Below, piece by piece: positions 22,605-34,663 of a stretch of 64,000 bases of DNA. Position numbers and translations under genes: made by a program. How positions within the stretch are numbered: the first letter of the stretch is position 1; each line of letters opens with the position of its first letter. Where the stretch lies: contig CM074862.1 in the NCBI GenBank assembly GCA_037501455.1, forward strand, positions 61,597,501-61,661,500, written 5' to 3'. The notes under the pieces were generated by a model. It saw only the letters and a list, made by a program, of their open reading frames with translations. It made no database searches and had not been told where the DNA came from. The DNA is from Lantana camara (taxonomy: Eukaryota > Streptophyta > Magnoliopsida > Lamiales > Verbenaceae).

Positions 22605-25600
22605 TGTAGCGCCCCTTAACACTACAACCCTGCACCGTTGTATTTCCCAAGTGGATGTGAGACCTAGCACTCGAGAAATACTCCGGCGAACGGACAAGAC
22701 TATACAATACCAGAGTATGAAATTTAAATGCAACGGAAAATAAACTTGAGCAATAAAAAAGGGACAATATATAACGAAACACATGTTATTAAGCTGGATA
22801 AGTAATTACAGCGATAGATTTAACTTCACAGGAGAGTGCTTAGTGAAAGATATACATGCACTCGTGATCACCCTAAGTAATTGAAATGTGACACCTTAAA
22901 GCTTCAAGATACCTCTAAGGCGTCGATGCGTGGATTCCTGAAATCATGAATTAAAAGAGTAGGAGGGTTAGTCAAAATGACTAAGTGACGGGGGTTTTAT
23001 GAATATAAGTAAGATTTTCTTTTGAAATCTTTTGTCCAAGAAAATCTTGGTTTAAAAATATACTATATAGTAACAAATAAATATATAACAATAATATCCG
23101 GTTCATATTAGTTTGAAACAATAGGAGTAGGGGTAATATAAGTTATACTTTAGAAAACTTATGAACCGTTTTGAAGAAATCGTTTTGATGCCCGCAAGCT
23201 AGGCTTCTCCAACTTTAACTCGTTAAAATCTGAGAAAATAGTAACGACACTGATCAAGGTGTCGGTACTTAATAAAACAAATACGAGAATAACAGCCTTC
23301 ACCCCTTAGTGTCACTTAGGGGAGCAAACCCTAGTGACGATGAATAAGATTATGGGAGGGACGTTGTAGCACCTCCCCAGTACTACAACTCCCGCACCAT
23401 AATACTCCCCAAGTGCAGGTTAGACCAAACACGCAGGAAATACTACGGCAAACGGTCAAGATAATATATGAGTAAAGAGTATGACACAATGCATCGGAAG
23501 ATAAAGAGATATAAGACTTTGTCAGTATGTGGGGAGCATAACGCATAAAGAATAAGGATTATCGCTATTGACCAAAATAGTTTACAAAAGAGTACAACAG
23601 GATGAAGTATGAGATGGCTTAATTATACCGACAATAGGCTCAAGACAGTGTATCCTTAGGATCAGTTCCATGCTACTATTCATAACACTGTAATGCTTCA
23701 AGATACCTCTAGTTGTCGTTCCCTGATTCCTAAAATCATGCATTTTAAAGTAGGCGAGAGGGTTAGTCAAACTGACTAAGTGAAGGGGGTGTAATATTTC
23801 GTAGATATATGTATACATATATATTTATATGATCAAGAAGACCTTGATCTAAAATAGTAGCACTAGGATATAGCAAATATGAAATGGTTCATTATATGTG
23901 TAAAGCAAGGATAGGGAAAATTTGGAATATTTGTAGAAATATGAACCATCTGTAATAGTGACTTTAATGCCAACAAGCTAGGCCTCTCCATCCATAACTC
24001 CTTAAATAATTTGGTAAAACAGTACCGGCCTGATCAAGGCACCGATACTTTAATAAAACCAATATGATAATACCTCCGTAACTCCGGTGTCGCGCCCAGG
24101 GAGCTACCCCGCAGTGACGTAACAATAATTGGAAGCTCATACCACTCCCTTGTATATCTCTTGGCGTGGGGTAACTAACCTCTAGTTAAACCACTACCAA
24201 GAGTTGGTGGCAGTCCGCAGCACCAACAACACCCTCGGCCCGATACGTTCCGGGTAATTGCTCGCTACGGATACAGCCAGGGCCCATAATAACAGTAATA
24301 ATAAGATATTTTGCTTGCTTAGTAGGGAATCAGTTCTTAGTAATAATAGGACTAAAATATATAATGTCCGGATAAGATCCTGATTCCGACTTAAAAGTAT
24401 TTTCGTCGTAAAGAGGGATATTATGTTGTAGTAATAGGTATATAAGGTGGTAAATCATAAATAATAGGTAGGCTTGAAAATAGGTTTTATGTAGATACAT
24501 AAGTATAGGCATGATTCCAGTTGAAGACATTTTAACCCTTACCTATACCGGTAGCCATGTAGATTCCATTGCTCGGTCCTAATTTCGCCTGTAAGTATTA
24601 ACTACTATAGGCTTAGGACTAAGTTCTTATTATTCTAATCAAATATGCACATATGGTACTTAATGTAACACATTAGATTTTATTGTTCTAATAAATAAAC
24701 ACATAAACTGTAACACGTTAGAGAATATTTGGTAAATCTTAATTTTAACCGTTTAAGGGAATTTAATTAATTAATTAGGTTTTATGAAGTCTTTAACTAA
24801 TCCAATATTTATTAATCACATTATGATCCTAATTAGAATATTAGAAATTAAATTTAGGGTTTAATTCAACAATGTAGGTTAGATTTTAAAATTATTTCAT
24901 AACTTTCCGATTTTTGAAAAATTCGGGTAAAATCTTTCTTTAAAAATTCCAAAACCTATTTTATAATTATTTTTAAATAATTTTCGAAATTAATTGAATA
25001 TGGGTTGACCAAAAAGTCAAAATTACTATTGAAAACATTTACTATTCAATTTCTTATGAATTAAACATTTTATAACATAAAATTGAACTCACACACACAC
25101 CTACTATCACACGTGCACTTAAAATTGATCAAGAACATTATGAATGTGTTCGTAGGCTTATGAATGTGTTCATATTAGCTCATGATCAGATCTAACAAGT
25201 TCTAAGTCCATAACACATAATTAAACTCATAATGTAACACTTTATGTAACTTTAATCATAAAATTAATTCTTAAAGAAATTAATCTAGGCATGAATTTAA
25301 TCAAACAAGATCATAATTATTTAAACACATATTCATATCATATCATATAATAACTCATAAATTTAATTAAATAAAATTCATATATGTTACTACATTTTTC
25401 CTAAAACTAGCATAAATAGCATATATTTCATAAAATAAATTCCAAAAGCATAATTTAATTAAATCTAAGAATGCTATAATTCATAATATATTAAAAACAT
25501 AATATAAAGAATGAAATAATAAAAGAAAAGCGCACCTTGTGTATAGAGAGAAGGAGTGGCCGAAAATGGAGAGAAATGAGAGGATTTTTGTGTGTTGTTG

Positions 25601-28600
25601 GAAATGATCTTGGAGGGGTATTTATACTTGGGATTTAGGGGCTTATGTTGAAATTTCCTAAAGTTTAGGGTATGATTCATGCTGATGAGTAAGCTAGGAG
25701 TATAATTATGGGGGGTTTAGGTGTTATGCTAGTTGTATAAGTGATGTAGGAGGTTATGTATACATAATTATGTAAGAAAGACATCATAAATAAAATAAAT
25801 CTAAAATAGGGCAAAATGATCATAAATTCGTAGGAGAATGTCTAGGTTTTAGTTTGAAATGAGAAAAGTTTCAAGAGAAAGAGGATCGAAAGGGTTTTCC
25901 TATGGTTACAAACTTTAAACCTTTAAACGTTTAGAATTAAAGTAGTAAAGGTTCGGAATTTTGAAAAATATGATAAAATAAATAAAACAAAGCTAGGATG
26001 AGATTTAATTTCCGAGAAAGTGTTCATGATTCATAAAATAATTTAAGGATTATTTTGAGTATAATATTGAATATCAAATGTTGTACGGTTTAAAAGTTAG
26101 TTTTTACGGCGGGAATAGTACTTTAGAAAAAATAGGAAAAATTTATAAAACAAGCTAGGATTTGAACTAGGGTTTCGGAAATGTCTTAAAATTCATAAAA
26201 TAATTCAAGGAACGTTACGGTTATAATATTGTGTAGGAAAAACGTTAGAATTCGAAAATATTCACTTTAGGGCAAAAGTAGGGTTTTTGGCCGGTTTTGG
26301 TTACTACGGGAGTTATAATGAGAATTAAGGCTTGGGATTGATATCATAATTCATAAAATTTTCGCAAGGATTCATTCGAGCCCAATATTGGATAGGTAAA
26401 GATGGCTCGAAAAATTTCTACAAAAATGAGTGAATAGTAACTAAGGTTCTAAAGGAAATTCTTCTTAACCCTTTACTTACCTATTTCTTCTTGGCCTCGA
26501 AATCCGGGATGTTACAGACGTACCTTTTCCTGTCAATTGATTTGGAATAACCAACCTCCGGTTAAACCATCATCAAGATCTAGTTGGCGGTTGGTATAAT
26601 AGTAGACCTCGGCCATTGCCTCCCGGACTACTACTTCTACCAAGACCACTGGGCCCATAAGAAAATAATAATTTTACTTGCAAGACGAGAATATTTACCG
26701 GGAGAAAGTACTAAGTACTTTCGGATAAATATATGAATTTTGGATAACATTATAATTATTTTCCCAAAAAAGGGATAATAGTTTGAAAGGAAATTCAAGG
26801 AAATAAATTGAAATATTTTATCATGATTTCAGTTGAAAGGATTTAAAACCCTCACCGAGCACCGAGATTTAGGTGGAATTGTGAGGATTCCACTCTTCGA
26901 TCCTATCGTCGCCTGAAAGTAATAACTACTACTGACATAGAACTTGGTTCTTAGTTTCTAACTAATTAACTACACACCATTTCATAACTAAATAATTATA
27001 CAAGGTACATGTTATATAATATGTTAAAGATTTCCCGATAAACCTTAAATTCACCCGTTTAAGGGAATTTAATTAATAAATTAGGGTTTATGAGATCTTT
27101 AACTAATCAAATATTTATTAAATATATCATAATTCTAATTATAAGATTTGAAATGAAATTTAAGGTTTAATTTGACAATGTAAGTTATCTTTTGAAAATA
27201 TTACACAATTTACCGATTTTTGGAAAATTCGGGAAAAATCTTTCTTTAAAAATTCCAAAACCTATTTTATAATTAATTTTTAAATAATTACGAAATTAAT
27301 TAAATTTTAGTTGACCAAAAAGTCAAAATTACTATTGAAAACATTTACTATTCAATTTCTTATGAATTAAAGACCTTATAACATAAAATCAAACTCACAC
27401 AAACACACACACACTAATCACGCCACACACACACATACACACACATCCAAGAACATTAAGAACATGTTCTTGAGCCTATTTGAATATTCAAAGAGGGTTT
27501 GCAACATGCTTAATCATATTCATATTTATAACATAGAATTGAAGCATAATATAGCAAAATATATAAATTCTCTATGAAAAATAATTCTAAATAAATTATT
27601 CTAGGCATGAATTTAATCAAACAAGATCATAATCATTGAAATACATACACACATTATATCCTATCATAATTCATACATTTAATTAAATAAAATTTCATAA
27701 TGTATACACATTGTATTTAAAACTAACAATTATGCACATATATCATAAAATAAAATTCTTAAAGTATAATTTAATTAATCCTAGACATGGTACTATTATT
27801 ATTATGCTAAGAACATAACATAAAGCATGAAATAATAAAAGAAAAACTCACCTTGTAGAGAGAGGGAGAGAATGTCCTGAGGTTTGGGGAGAGAGGGAGT
27901 GATTTTGTGTGTTGATTTGTGAGTTATAAATGATGCTTGAGAGGGGTATTTATAGGTAGTCATGAGGGGTCTTGAGCAATTTATGAGAGTTTAAGGGAGA
28001 TGTGGATATCTATTAATTCAAACAAATGCTTGGTAATTATTTAAGAGATGTGGTTGTTTTATAACTTAAACATATGCTTGGTAATAATATATGAAATGTG
28101 GAGAAACTGTATTCATTTATTTAAACTTTCTAGAAGGCTATGTTGTCATGAATGATGTCATGTTGAATAAAAATAAATATAAAATGATATAAAATTTATT
28201 CAAGAGACGAGAGATGAAAACTTGAAGAAGTAAATTAATGAAAGAACAAGTGAAAAATAAGCTTCGTTATGATTATAAATGTGGGATATTTAGAGTTTTC
28301 GTTTATAAATCATGAACGTTAAAGATGATGAAAATCATGAGAAAATTATATAAACGAAGCTATGATAAACTTTAAAGGTTGTAAAAATTATCATAGTTTA
28401 GGGAAGAATTCAAGAAACTTTTTAAGTAAAATTTCGAATATTGAATGAAAGCTAATTGTTTAAAATAAAATGATAATTTTTAAAAAGGAAAATATTTATA
28501 AAATATGCTATGGGTGGAATCAAGTTTTAGTAAATGTATGAAAATTCATAAAATAATTCAGGGATCGTTTTGACTATAATATTGGATAGGAAAAGTATTT

Positions 28601-28935
28601 TGGAGATTATAGGAAAATTCTAGGGCTTTAGGGGTATTTTGTAATTTTCAACCTAAAACTGTAGGAATGGGTTTTGAAGCATATGAAGGGATTTTAGGTG
28701 GTAGAAAGGAATGAATACTAGATTTCTAGGATTCTATGAAAAGAGTTTCGAGGTACAAGCTAAATAGAGGAAAGAATTAAATTTATGAACATTAATTAAA
28801 TTATAGCACATAAAAGCACGTAAGTCACATAAAATGCAATGCATGAAGGAAATTAATAGGGATCGAGGTTATAAATGCTTCCTGAGTAACCCTTTACTTA
28901 CCTCTCTCGACTCGGCCCTGAGTACGACTGTTACA
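22605..28935 (-). mobile_element. Left (3') LTR of gypsy element A, carrying solo LTR B
   Basis: It runs from TGTAGCGCCCC to CTGTTACA on the plus strand and is followed by a C-rich run, the complement of the polypurine tract, so A lies on the minus strand. Without B and its TSD the LTR is 3174 bp. Its partner begins at 60484. The minus-strand TATA box is at 27947-27954. The conserved hairpin arms are at 22970-22974 and 22978-22982. A CA-rich microsatellite lies at about 27395-27446. No genes were seen; short frames at 22572-22784 and similar are repeated in the partner LTR. Confidence 0.92.
23365..26516 (-). mobile_element. Solo LTR B inside the A left LTR
   Basis: This 3152-bp LTR runs from TGTAGCACCTCCCC to GATGTTACA, bounded by the TSD GACGT (23360-23364 and 26517-26521). 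The other A LTR reads straight across the site (61242 onward). Sequence and length match the C LTRs (3147 and 3153 bp), so B is an older member of the C family. A TATA box on the minus strand is at 25619-25626 and the conserved hairpin at 23765-23777. With no interior, it is a recombination remnant. Confidence 0.93.
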
Positions 28936-28972
28936 ATCTTCCCCCCTTTAAAAGAACCTGTCCTCAGATTCT
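28936..28972 (-). promoter_or_regulatory. A polypurine tract with upstream hairpin
   Basis: On the minus strand the purine run AAAGGGGGGAAGAT abuts the LTR. Upstream, the hairpin arms read in sense are AGAATCTG and CAGGTTCT around loop AGGA (28953-28972). The single non-Watson-Crick position is U-G in the sense RNA, so pairing survives only in that strand. The pol stop TGA (28964-28966) lies within the hairpin. Confidence 0.75.
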
Positions 28973-30558
28973 ATTACTGTCCTTGAATAATTCTGGATAA
29001 TGTTTCAACATCTTTTCCACTGTTTCCCAAGTTTGTTCTTCTATATCATTTCTTTTCCATAAGATTCTAACGAGAGGAATCCTTCGGTTTCTCAATTCTT
29101 GGAATTTCCTATCCAAGATTCTGACTGGTTTCATTTCATAAGTAAGGTCGGGTTCTAGTGGTACTTCTTCAATTGGTAGAATGTGTGAATCATCAGCAAA
29201 GTACTTTCGGAGTTGGGACACATGGAAAACGTTATGTATCCCAGTAAGATTTGCTGGTAAGTCTAGGCAGTAGGCTGTTGGACCGATACGTTCTAGTATC
29301 TCAAAAGGTCCAATATATCGGGGTTTAACTTTCCTCCTTTCCCAATTCGTATAAACCCTTTTCTTAGAGATGCTTTCAAGAATACCTTCTCGCCTACGGC
29401 AAATTCTATGTCCCTTCTTCGATTATCAGCATAGCTTTTCTGCCTAACTTGGGCAGCTTTCATTCTTTGCTTGATAATTTCAACTTTTTCTGTTGCTTCT
29501 TCTACCCATCTCTTAACAGTTTTCCCTTGAGGTTTCTGCTTCCTAATTCCTTTGGTTTCATCCATATCCTAATATAATGGGGATCTGCATTTCCTTCCAT
29601 ATAAGGCCTCGTAAGGTGCAGCTTGGATAGAAGCCTGATAACTGTTATTGTATGCAAACTCCACAAGGGGTAGGCAATCCTTCCAGTTATCTTAGAAGTC
29701 TAAGGCACAAGCCCTCAACATGTCTTTCAGGTATCTGATGGTTCTTTCAAATTGTCCATCAATTTGAGGATGTGTTGTTGTGCTGAAGTTCAGCTTGGTA
29801 CCCATCATATCTTGAATGTTCTGCCAAAGTTGTGAGGTGAACTTTGGATCCCTATCTGATACTATCCTAATGGCTATTCCATGTAACCGAATAATCTCGT
29901 TTTGATAGAGCTTGGCTAGTGAGTTAACTTTATCGGTTGCTTTGACAGGTAAGAAATGTGCGGATTTTGTTAATCTATCAATGATAACCCAAATACCATC
30001 AAATCCTCCTTTAACCTTGGGTAACCCGTAAACAAAATCCATGGTTACCTGATCCCATTTCCAGGTCGGGATAGGTAATGGTTGCAACAATCCTCCAGGT
30101 CTTTGATGTTCTGCTTTAACTCGTTGACAAGTTAGACATTTCTTGATGTAATTGGCTATGTCTCTTTTCATACCGTTCCACCAAAAATGCTTTTTAAGGA
30201 CTTGATACATCTTAGTCCCTCCAGGATGTATTGAATAACGAGTTTTGTGTGCCTCATCCAATATCTCTTTTCGAATTATACCAGGAACGCAGACCTGATC
30301 CTTGTATCTTAAAATCCTTTGATCATCGGTTTTGAATTTTTCCTCGAGATTCCTTTCTTTGGATTTGAGACATTTCTGAATCCACTCATCCTGAACTTGA
30401 CCTTCTTTTATCTTCTCCTTTAGTGGTGGTAATACCACTAAGCTTGCTAATTGAGTTCTTGAGACTACTTTCACAGATTTTCGTAGGTTACCTGAAGGCT
30501 TTCCTGAGAGTGACGCTAAGCTTGACTTTCGACTTAAAGCGTCAGCCACTACGTTAGC
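28964..30558 (-). pseudogene. A gypsy integrase with chromodomain, broken
   Basis: Reading leftward from the E insertion it starts at [11 protein letters not shown] (the RNase H-integrase linker). It has the zinc domain (SIHPGGTKMYQ, CLTCQRVKAEH), core aspartates in MDFVYGL and SDRDPKF, and glutamate in GQFERTIRYLKDML. A stop at 29692-29694 follows CALDF. The frame resumes, with another TAG after the SPLY motif where G1 has tryptophan. A frameshift near 29300 precedes the chromodomain segment (QELRNRRIPLVRILWKR, WETVEKML), which ends at the TGA at 28964. The open frame listed from 30588 begins in the E LTR, so its first ten residues are not part of integrase. Confidence 0.92.
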
Positions 30559-33464
30559 TGTAGCACCCGGAACGCCGAGATGCCACACCCCCGCACCATA
30601 AGTCTAGCTCACACATGAAATGGGTAGTCCATATATGAACCGGACTCATGGCGAACGGGTGACAATAAAAAAAAACTCACTAGCTAGGCGGGACTAACCC
30701 TCAAACCAATCAAGTTCAAATCTAGGAATTTAAAGCGTAAGCATAATAATTCCATTAACATATATCAAATATCTCAAAAGAATTAACTTACAACTGTATA
30801 TCAATACATATAGGTACCATATTTACATCAAAAGTATATATATATAGTAGTAGGTACCAACACTTATCAATACATTATCATCTCCAACATATCCATAACA
30901 TGAAAATGCAATGCTAGACTCAACTCGACAACTGGACACGACTCGGACTCCCGCCTAGCACGCCACTGACAATACCTGAAAAGTGTGAGGTGTCAGTCTA
31001 CCACAGACTGAGTGAGGGGTTTATAAATAAATATTCGCGCAAGTAACATGCAAGCCATAATCTCGGGTAAGGGTTTATAAAATAGAGACAATATAAGTTT
31101 AATAGTAAAGGATAACTCGCCCGAGATTACAACTAATCAATTTAATAATTCAATCATTATCAATTCAATACGTAGCCCGGCGAGTGAGGGCAATTCTCCA
31201 ACCTTTCTCCAAAAGTGTACAATTCATGCTTGATTTAATTATCAGGTGATCATACGATTCAATTATAGTGTAGTAGTGCAGTAGTGTATTCAATCAATTC
31301 AATAAATAAGTGCAATCAATGTGATAACCCGAGGATGGCCCGTGGTGCCGGACCCATCCCCAGTCTCCTTCTCCCTCCGGGTGATGGTGGGCTTGCAAGA
31401 CCCGGCCATCCATGCATGGTGTACGTCAGGAACATGACTCCCACGTACGGGATTTCTTTCCTCCACCAAACCTCCTGGTGGATTCAGAGGTGATCCCAAA
31501 ATTGGTGAGGATAGTGCAAGAGTTACCCGTCAGCCCTTGCTTCCTCGGTTGGCTCAATACACTACCCTCGGGGCCCAACGTGAACATGCTTTACTCGCCA
31601 AAACGTTCAATCAATCAATCCGTTCAATTCATGAAATCCATTGTAAATCAATAAGATTTGAAAACTATAAATATACGTATACTTTTGGCCGAAAACACAC
31701 GTAGGGTTGTAAGGGTTCTAAGTAGCTAGAATTTAAACCTCACCTGACGAGCAAAACAAGAATATAACTATGGTGCATGTCCCACGTCAACTGGAAGGAG
31801 ATCTGTTCAATAAGGACAAGTGTACATGAGACTAGACTCAAATGAACCAATTAAGACGCACGGCGAAGTCATAATCAAGATATCATGCAATAACAATCAA
31901 GGAGTGTCAAGTAGGAGCATGATTATCAATTAAACAAGTATATATATCATATAACTCACATATGGGAGCCAAGGAAGTGAAAGAAATGCAATAAGAAAGG
32001 TTTTGGTGAAGTTTGGCCAAAACCGACAATTTTTAGAAATGTACATGTTGAGGGAAAACTGGAATATCTTTAATTCTAGAAGTGGGAATTGATTTTTTCT
32101 TGTTGAATATGAAACTAGACACAAAGACCTTTCCGAGCATATAAGGCTCGTTTTCTCGTTCAAAGCGAGGAGAAAATGGCGGACGGTTGAAGTTAGGCGA
32201 GTGTAGTTTGTCGGGAAAGCAGCGACACCAAAAAGAATTGATCATAACTCACAAATGGGAAAAGATATTGAGGTTATTCCAATTGGAGGTTGTTCTAGAC
32301 TTCAAGAGCTTTCCAAATAATCAAAAATCAGGTCATTTGGAGTTCGTATGAGGGAGTACCCGGCCTGGTAAAATTCAAGGGAAAAGTTCCCCGACCAGGT
32401 AAGCATTACAGAAGCTCTCGGGGGGGAAAACTACCCGCCCGGGTACTTTTTATGCACAAAAAGTACCCGGCCGGGTACTGTTCCAGAGGTGAAAAAAAGG
32501 GCAAAACAGGGGAAGCTTCGGGGGAGGAAGAAAAGGGATGAAAACCCAAAGCAAACTCAACCAAAAAGCTCCAAACAAACATATAACATGTATATAACTC
32601 ATATATATCAATTAGGAATCAAGTAGTCCATTAAACCATCCTCAAATCATCAAGGAATCATCAATCAAAACCCATATAAAATCATGAACTCCAACTTTCA
32701 TATTATTCAAGAAATCAAGCAAGCTTCCAAGATTAATGATCCTAAGCATGCTTCTAATCACTTATACACAAGAAATCATATCATAATCAACAAACCCTAC
32801 TTCAAATAAGTTCAAGAGATTCATATAAATGCTCCATCTATACCTTAAAGTGAAGGAAAGAAGGGATGATATGATGGGATGATGAAGATGCTCCAACTTA
32901 TGCAATTAACTTCCTTGATTCAAGCTTGAAATGATGAAATCTCCTTCTTCTCTTCCATGGTGTTTTGATCGTGTATTAGTGTGTGTGTGTGTGAGGTTTG
33001 ATGAAATGTGATGAAATGAAAATGTGGGAGAGATGAATGTATGTAATATAATTATAGATATAATGTATATATGTATAAAGTAATAAAGTGGAGATATTAT
33101 GTATATTATATGTATATAAATCATTAGTGCTCTTATTATTATATACATATATAATGAATGTGTGAGTGTATTAGGGTAACATGAATACATGAATGTATAT
33201 ATGTATATAATGCATGTTGATAATTAATTGCATGAGTGAATGAGATTAGAAAAAATAACAATCTCATAAAATAAGTTTAAATATATAAATAGGTACATAT
33301 ATATATACATATATATACATGTAAATGAAAATATGTTATAAGATGAAAAGTATAAATTATGCATATAATAGGAAATGCATTGAAATGAAATTAAAATGAA
33401 TATCATGATATGAAAGTTATAACAATAACACATAATGCATGAATGGAAAAACCGGGGCGTTACA
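30559..33464 (-). mobile_element. Left (3') LTR of element E
   Basis: This 2906-bp LTR runs from TGTAGCACCCGG to GGCGTTACA and is followed by a C-rich run. The TSD of E is TTAGC (30554-30558 and 56333-56337). Its partner is 36379-56332, net 2909 bp. The conserved hairpin arms are CAGTCT (30994-30999) and AGACTG (31005-31010). A GC-rich palindrome cluster lies at 32345-32480. The tail near 33000-33430 is TA-rich with no reading frame of note. Confidence 0.93.
32345..32480. repeat. Palindromic CCCGG-rich cluster in the E left LTR
   Basis: Four related units of the GTACCCGGCCGGGTA type occur. The last holds a perfect 16-bp palindrome, GTACCCGGCCGGGTAC (32463-32478). Units three and four form a 19-bp stem (32433-32451 with 32458-32476, 18 of 19 paired) around loop ATGCAC. 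The right-LTR copy is at about 38174-38300. There the first unit is still fully palindromic, while here it reads CCTGGT, as expected from CpG deamination. Confidence 0.8.
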
Positions 33465-33502
33465 ACTCTCCCCCCCCTTAGAAGAATCTGGTCCCCAGAT
33501 TC
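33465..33502 (-). promoter_or_regulatory. E polypurine tract with upstream hairpin
   Basis: The plus-strand C-run CTCTCCCCCCCC after the LTR is the complement of the polypurine tract. The hairpin arms GAATCTGG (33484-33491) and CCAGATTC (33495-33502) pair perfectly over a 3-base loop, GGA in sense. Confidence 0.75.
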
Positions 33503-33534
33503 ACTGTCGAGTTTAAAAATGATGCACAAGCAAT

Positions 33535-33694
33535 AAGAGAACCCCGTCTCCTAAACACGAAATGAAAGAACCCCGTCTTTCAACAAGAAATGAGAGAACC
33601 CCGTCTCTCAACAAGAAATGAGAGAACCCCGTCTCTCAGCAAGAAATGAGAGAACCCCGTCTCTCAACAAGAAATGAGAGAACCCCGTCTCTCA
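33535..33694. repeat. 27-bp tandem repeat of small hairpins, six copies
   Basis: The unit is about AATGAGAGAACCCCGTCTCT plus CAACAAG. Each copy contains GAGAGA and TCTCTC around ACCCCG and so can fold. Copy two reads GAAAGA and TCTTTC, a paired change that keeps the stem. Copy one keeps only four pairs. The array lies between the gag remnant and the polypurine tract of E. Confidence 0.85.
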
Positions 33695-33874
33695 AACACA
33701 CACGAAAACAAAACAACGATTCAAGAAAGCAAATTGTAGAAACATTCACGTATATGTCACATAAGGCAAGTATCACGTTAATCACATACTCCTCACTCAT
33801 ATATAACCAAGTTACCGCTAACAAGAAAGTAAGTATAACAACAATAAAATCCATGATGCACGTGATATGCATGG

Positions 33875-34663
33875 TTAGGTGTACCGTTCACTTCTAATTG
33901 TGTCATGCGTGTAATGGATACCTTCTGCTATCATGTTTAGACCCGCGTTTACATCCTGCACCTCTCTCTCTAGCATACAAGAACGGACTTGAACAAGTGG
34001 CCTTGGTCTCCCGGAGGATAACCCCTTTCGCTTCGAGCACGTGTCAACTCGGTGTTCATTACTTCCACATCGCAAGCATAAGACCAAACGCCATCTACAA
34101 TTCTCATAAGTGTGGTTGTCACCTCGACAATAAGCACAAAGAAGCTTTCCCGAAGATGTTGTTGAAGCCGGGGTACTTGAAGTTCCTAAACCTGACTCAA
34201 ATGACCGATTCTTTCTCTCTCGAGACCTCCCTTGAGGTGTTGGGATAGGGTGAGAGATAGGCCGTTTCCCTTTGTTGGAAGTCTGTCCTAATTTTGAACC
34301 TGAAGCCTGCCCGGGTTGAGGATTAGACCTTCTTTCCTCCAAAGAGGTAGTGTCTCGGATCTTCTCTTGGGAGTCACCTGGGACTAATTCCCACATCCTT
34401 TTAATTTTCTTAAGTGGTGACTTAGCTTAATTATCACTTCTTTCAAAGAACTTAAAGGTTTGTTGGTTCTGAAACTCATTAAAAGCTATCGAAATTTGGC
34501 CCGGCTGTTGTGCTGAAGCTAGCGGCACCGAGGAAACATATTCTCTTATCTTCTGATCAACCAAACAAACTAAAGACTCGAAAAACTCCTGAGGTTGAAC
34601 CGGAGGGGGTAAATGCGGGGAAACTCTAAACACTTGTGCACGATGAGGGTGACCTTGAGACAT
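33875..34663 (-). pseudogene. E gag remnant: N-terminal part and two zinc knuckles, capsid core deleted
   Basis: The ATG at 34663 starts 78 codons whose end (ISIAFNEFQNQQTFKFF) matches G1 gag just before its capsid core. A TAA at 34427-34429 interrupts; the same frame resumes with MWELVPGDSQEK, matching WEICPGSSQDK of G1. About 110 residues of capsid core are missing by comparison with G1. The basic nucleocapsid part then has two intact CX2CX4HX4C knuckles: CAYCRGDNHTYENC (34097-34138) and CLRCGSNEHRVDTC (34037-34078). The frame ends with a stretch like the start of protease (AEGIHYTH). Nothing of RT or integrase follows. Apart from one stop the frame is open, which suggests a recent role for a short Gag-like RNA-binding protein. 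Confidence 0.8.

Noticed and set aside
30554..30588. Apparent N-terminus of the integrase frame (MWHLGVPGAT)
   Set aside because: These codons come from the end of the E LTR, read by chance into A pol.
33535..33694. Regular short repeats that could suggest a CRISPR array
   Set aside because: The units are contiguous with no unique spacers, in a plant retrotransposon; it is a minisatellite.
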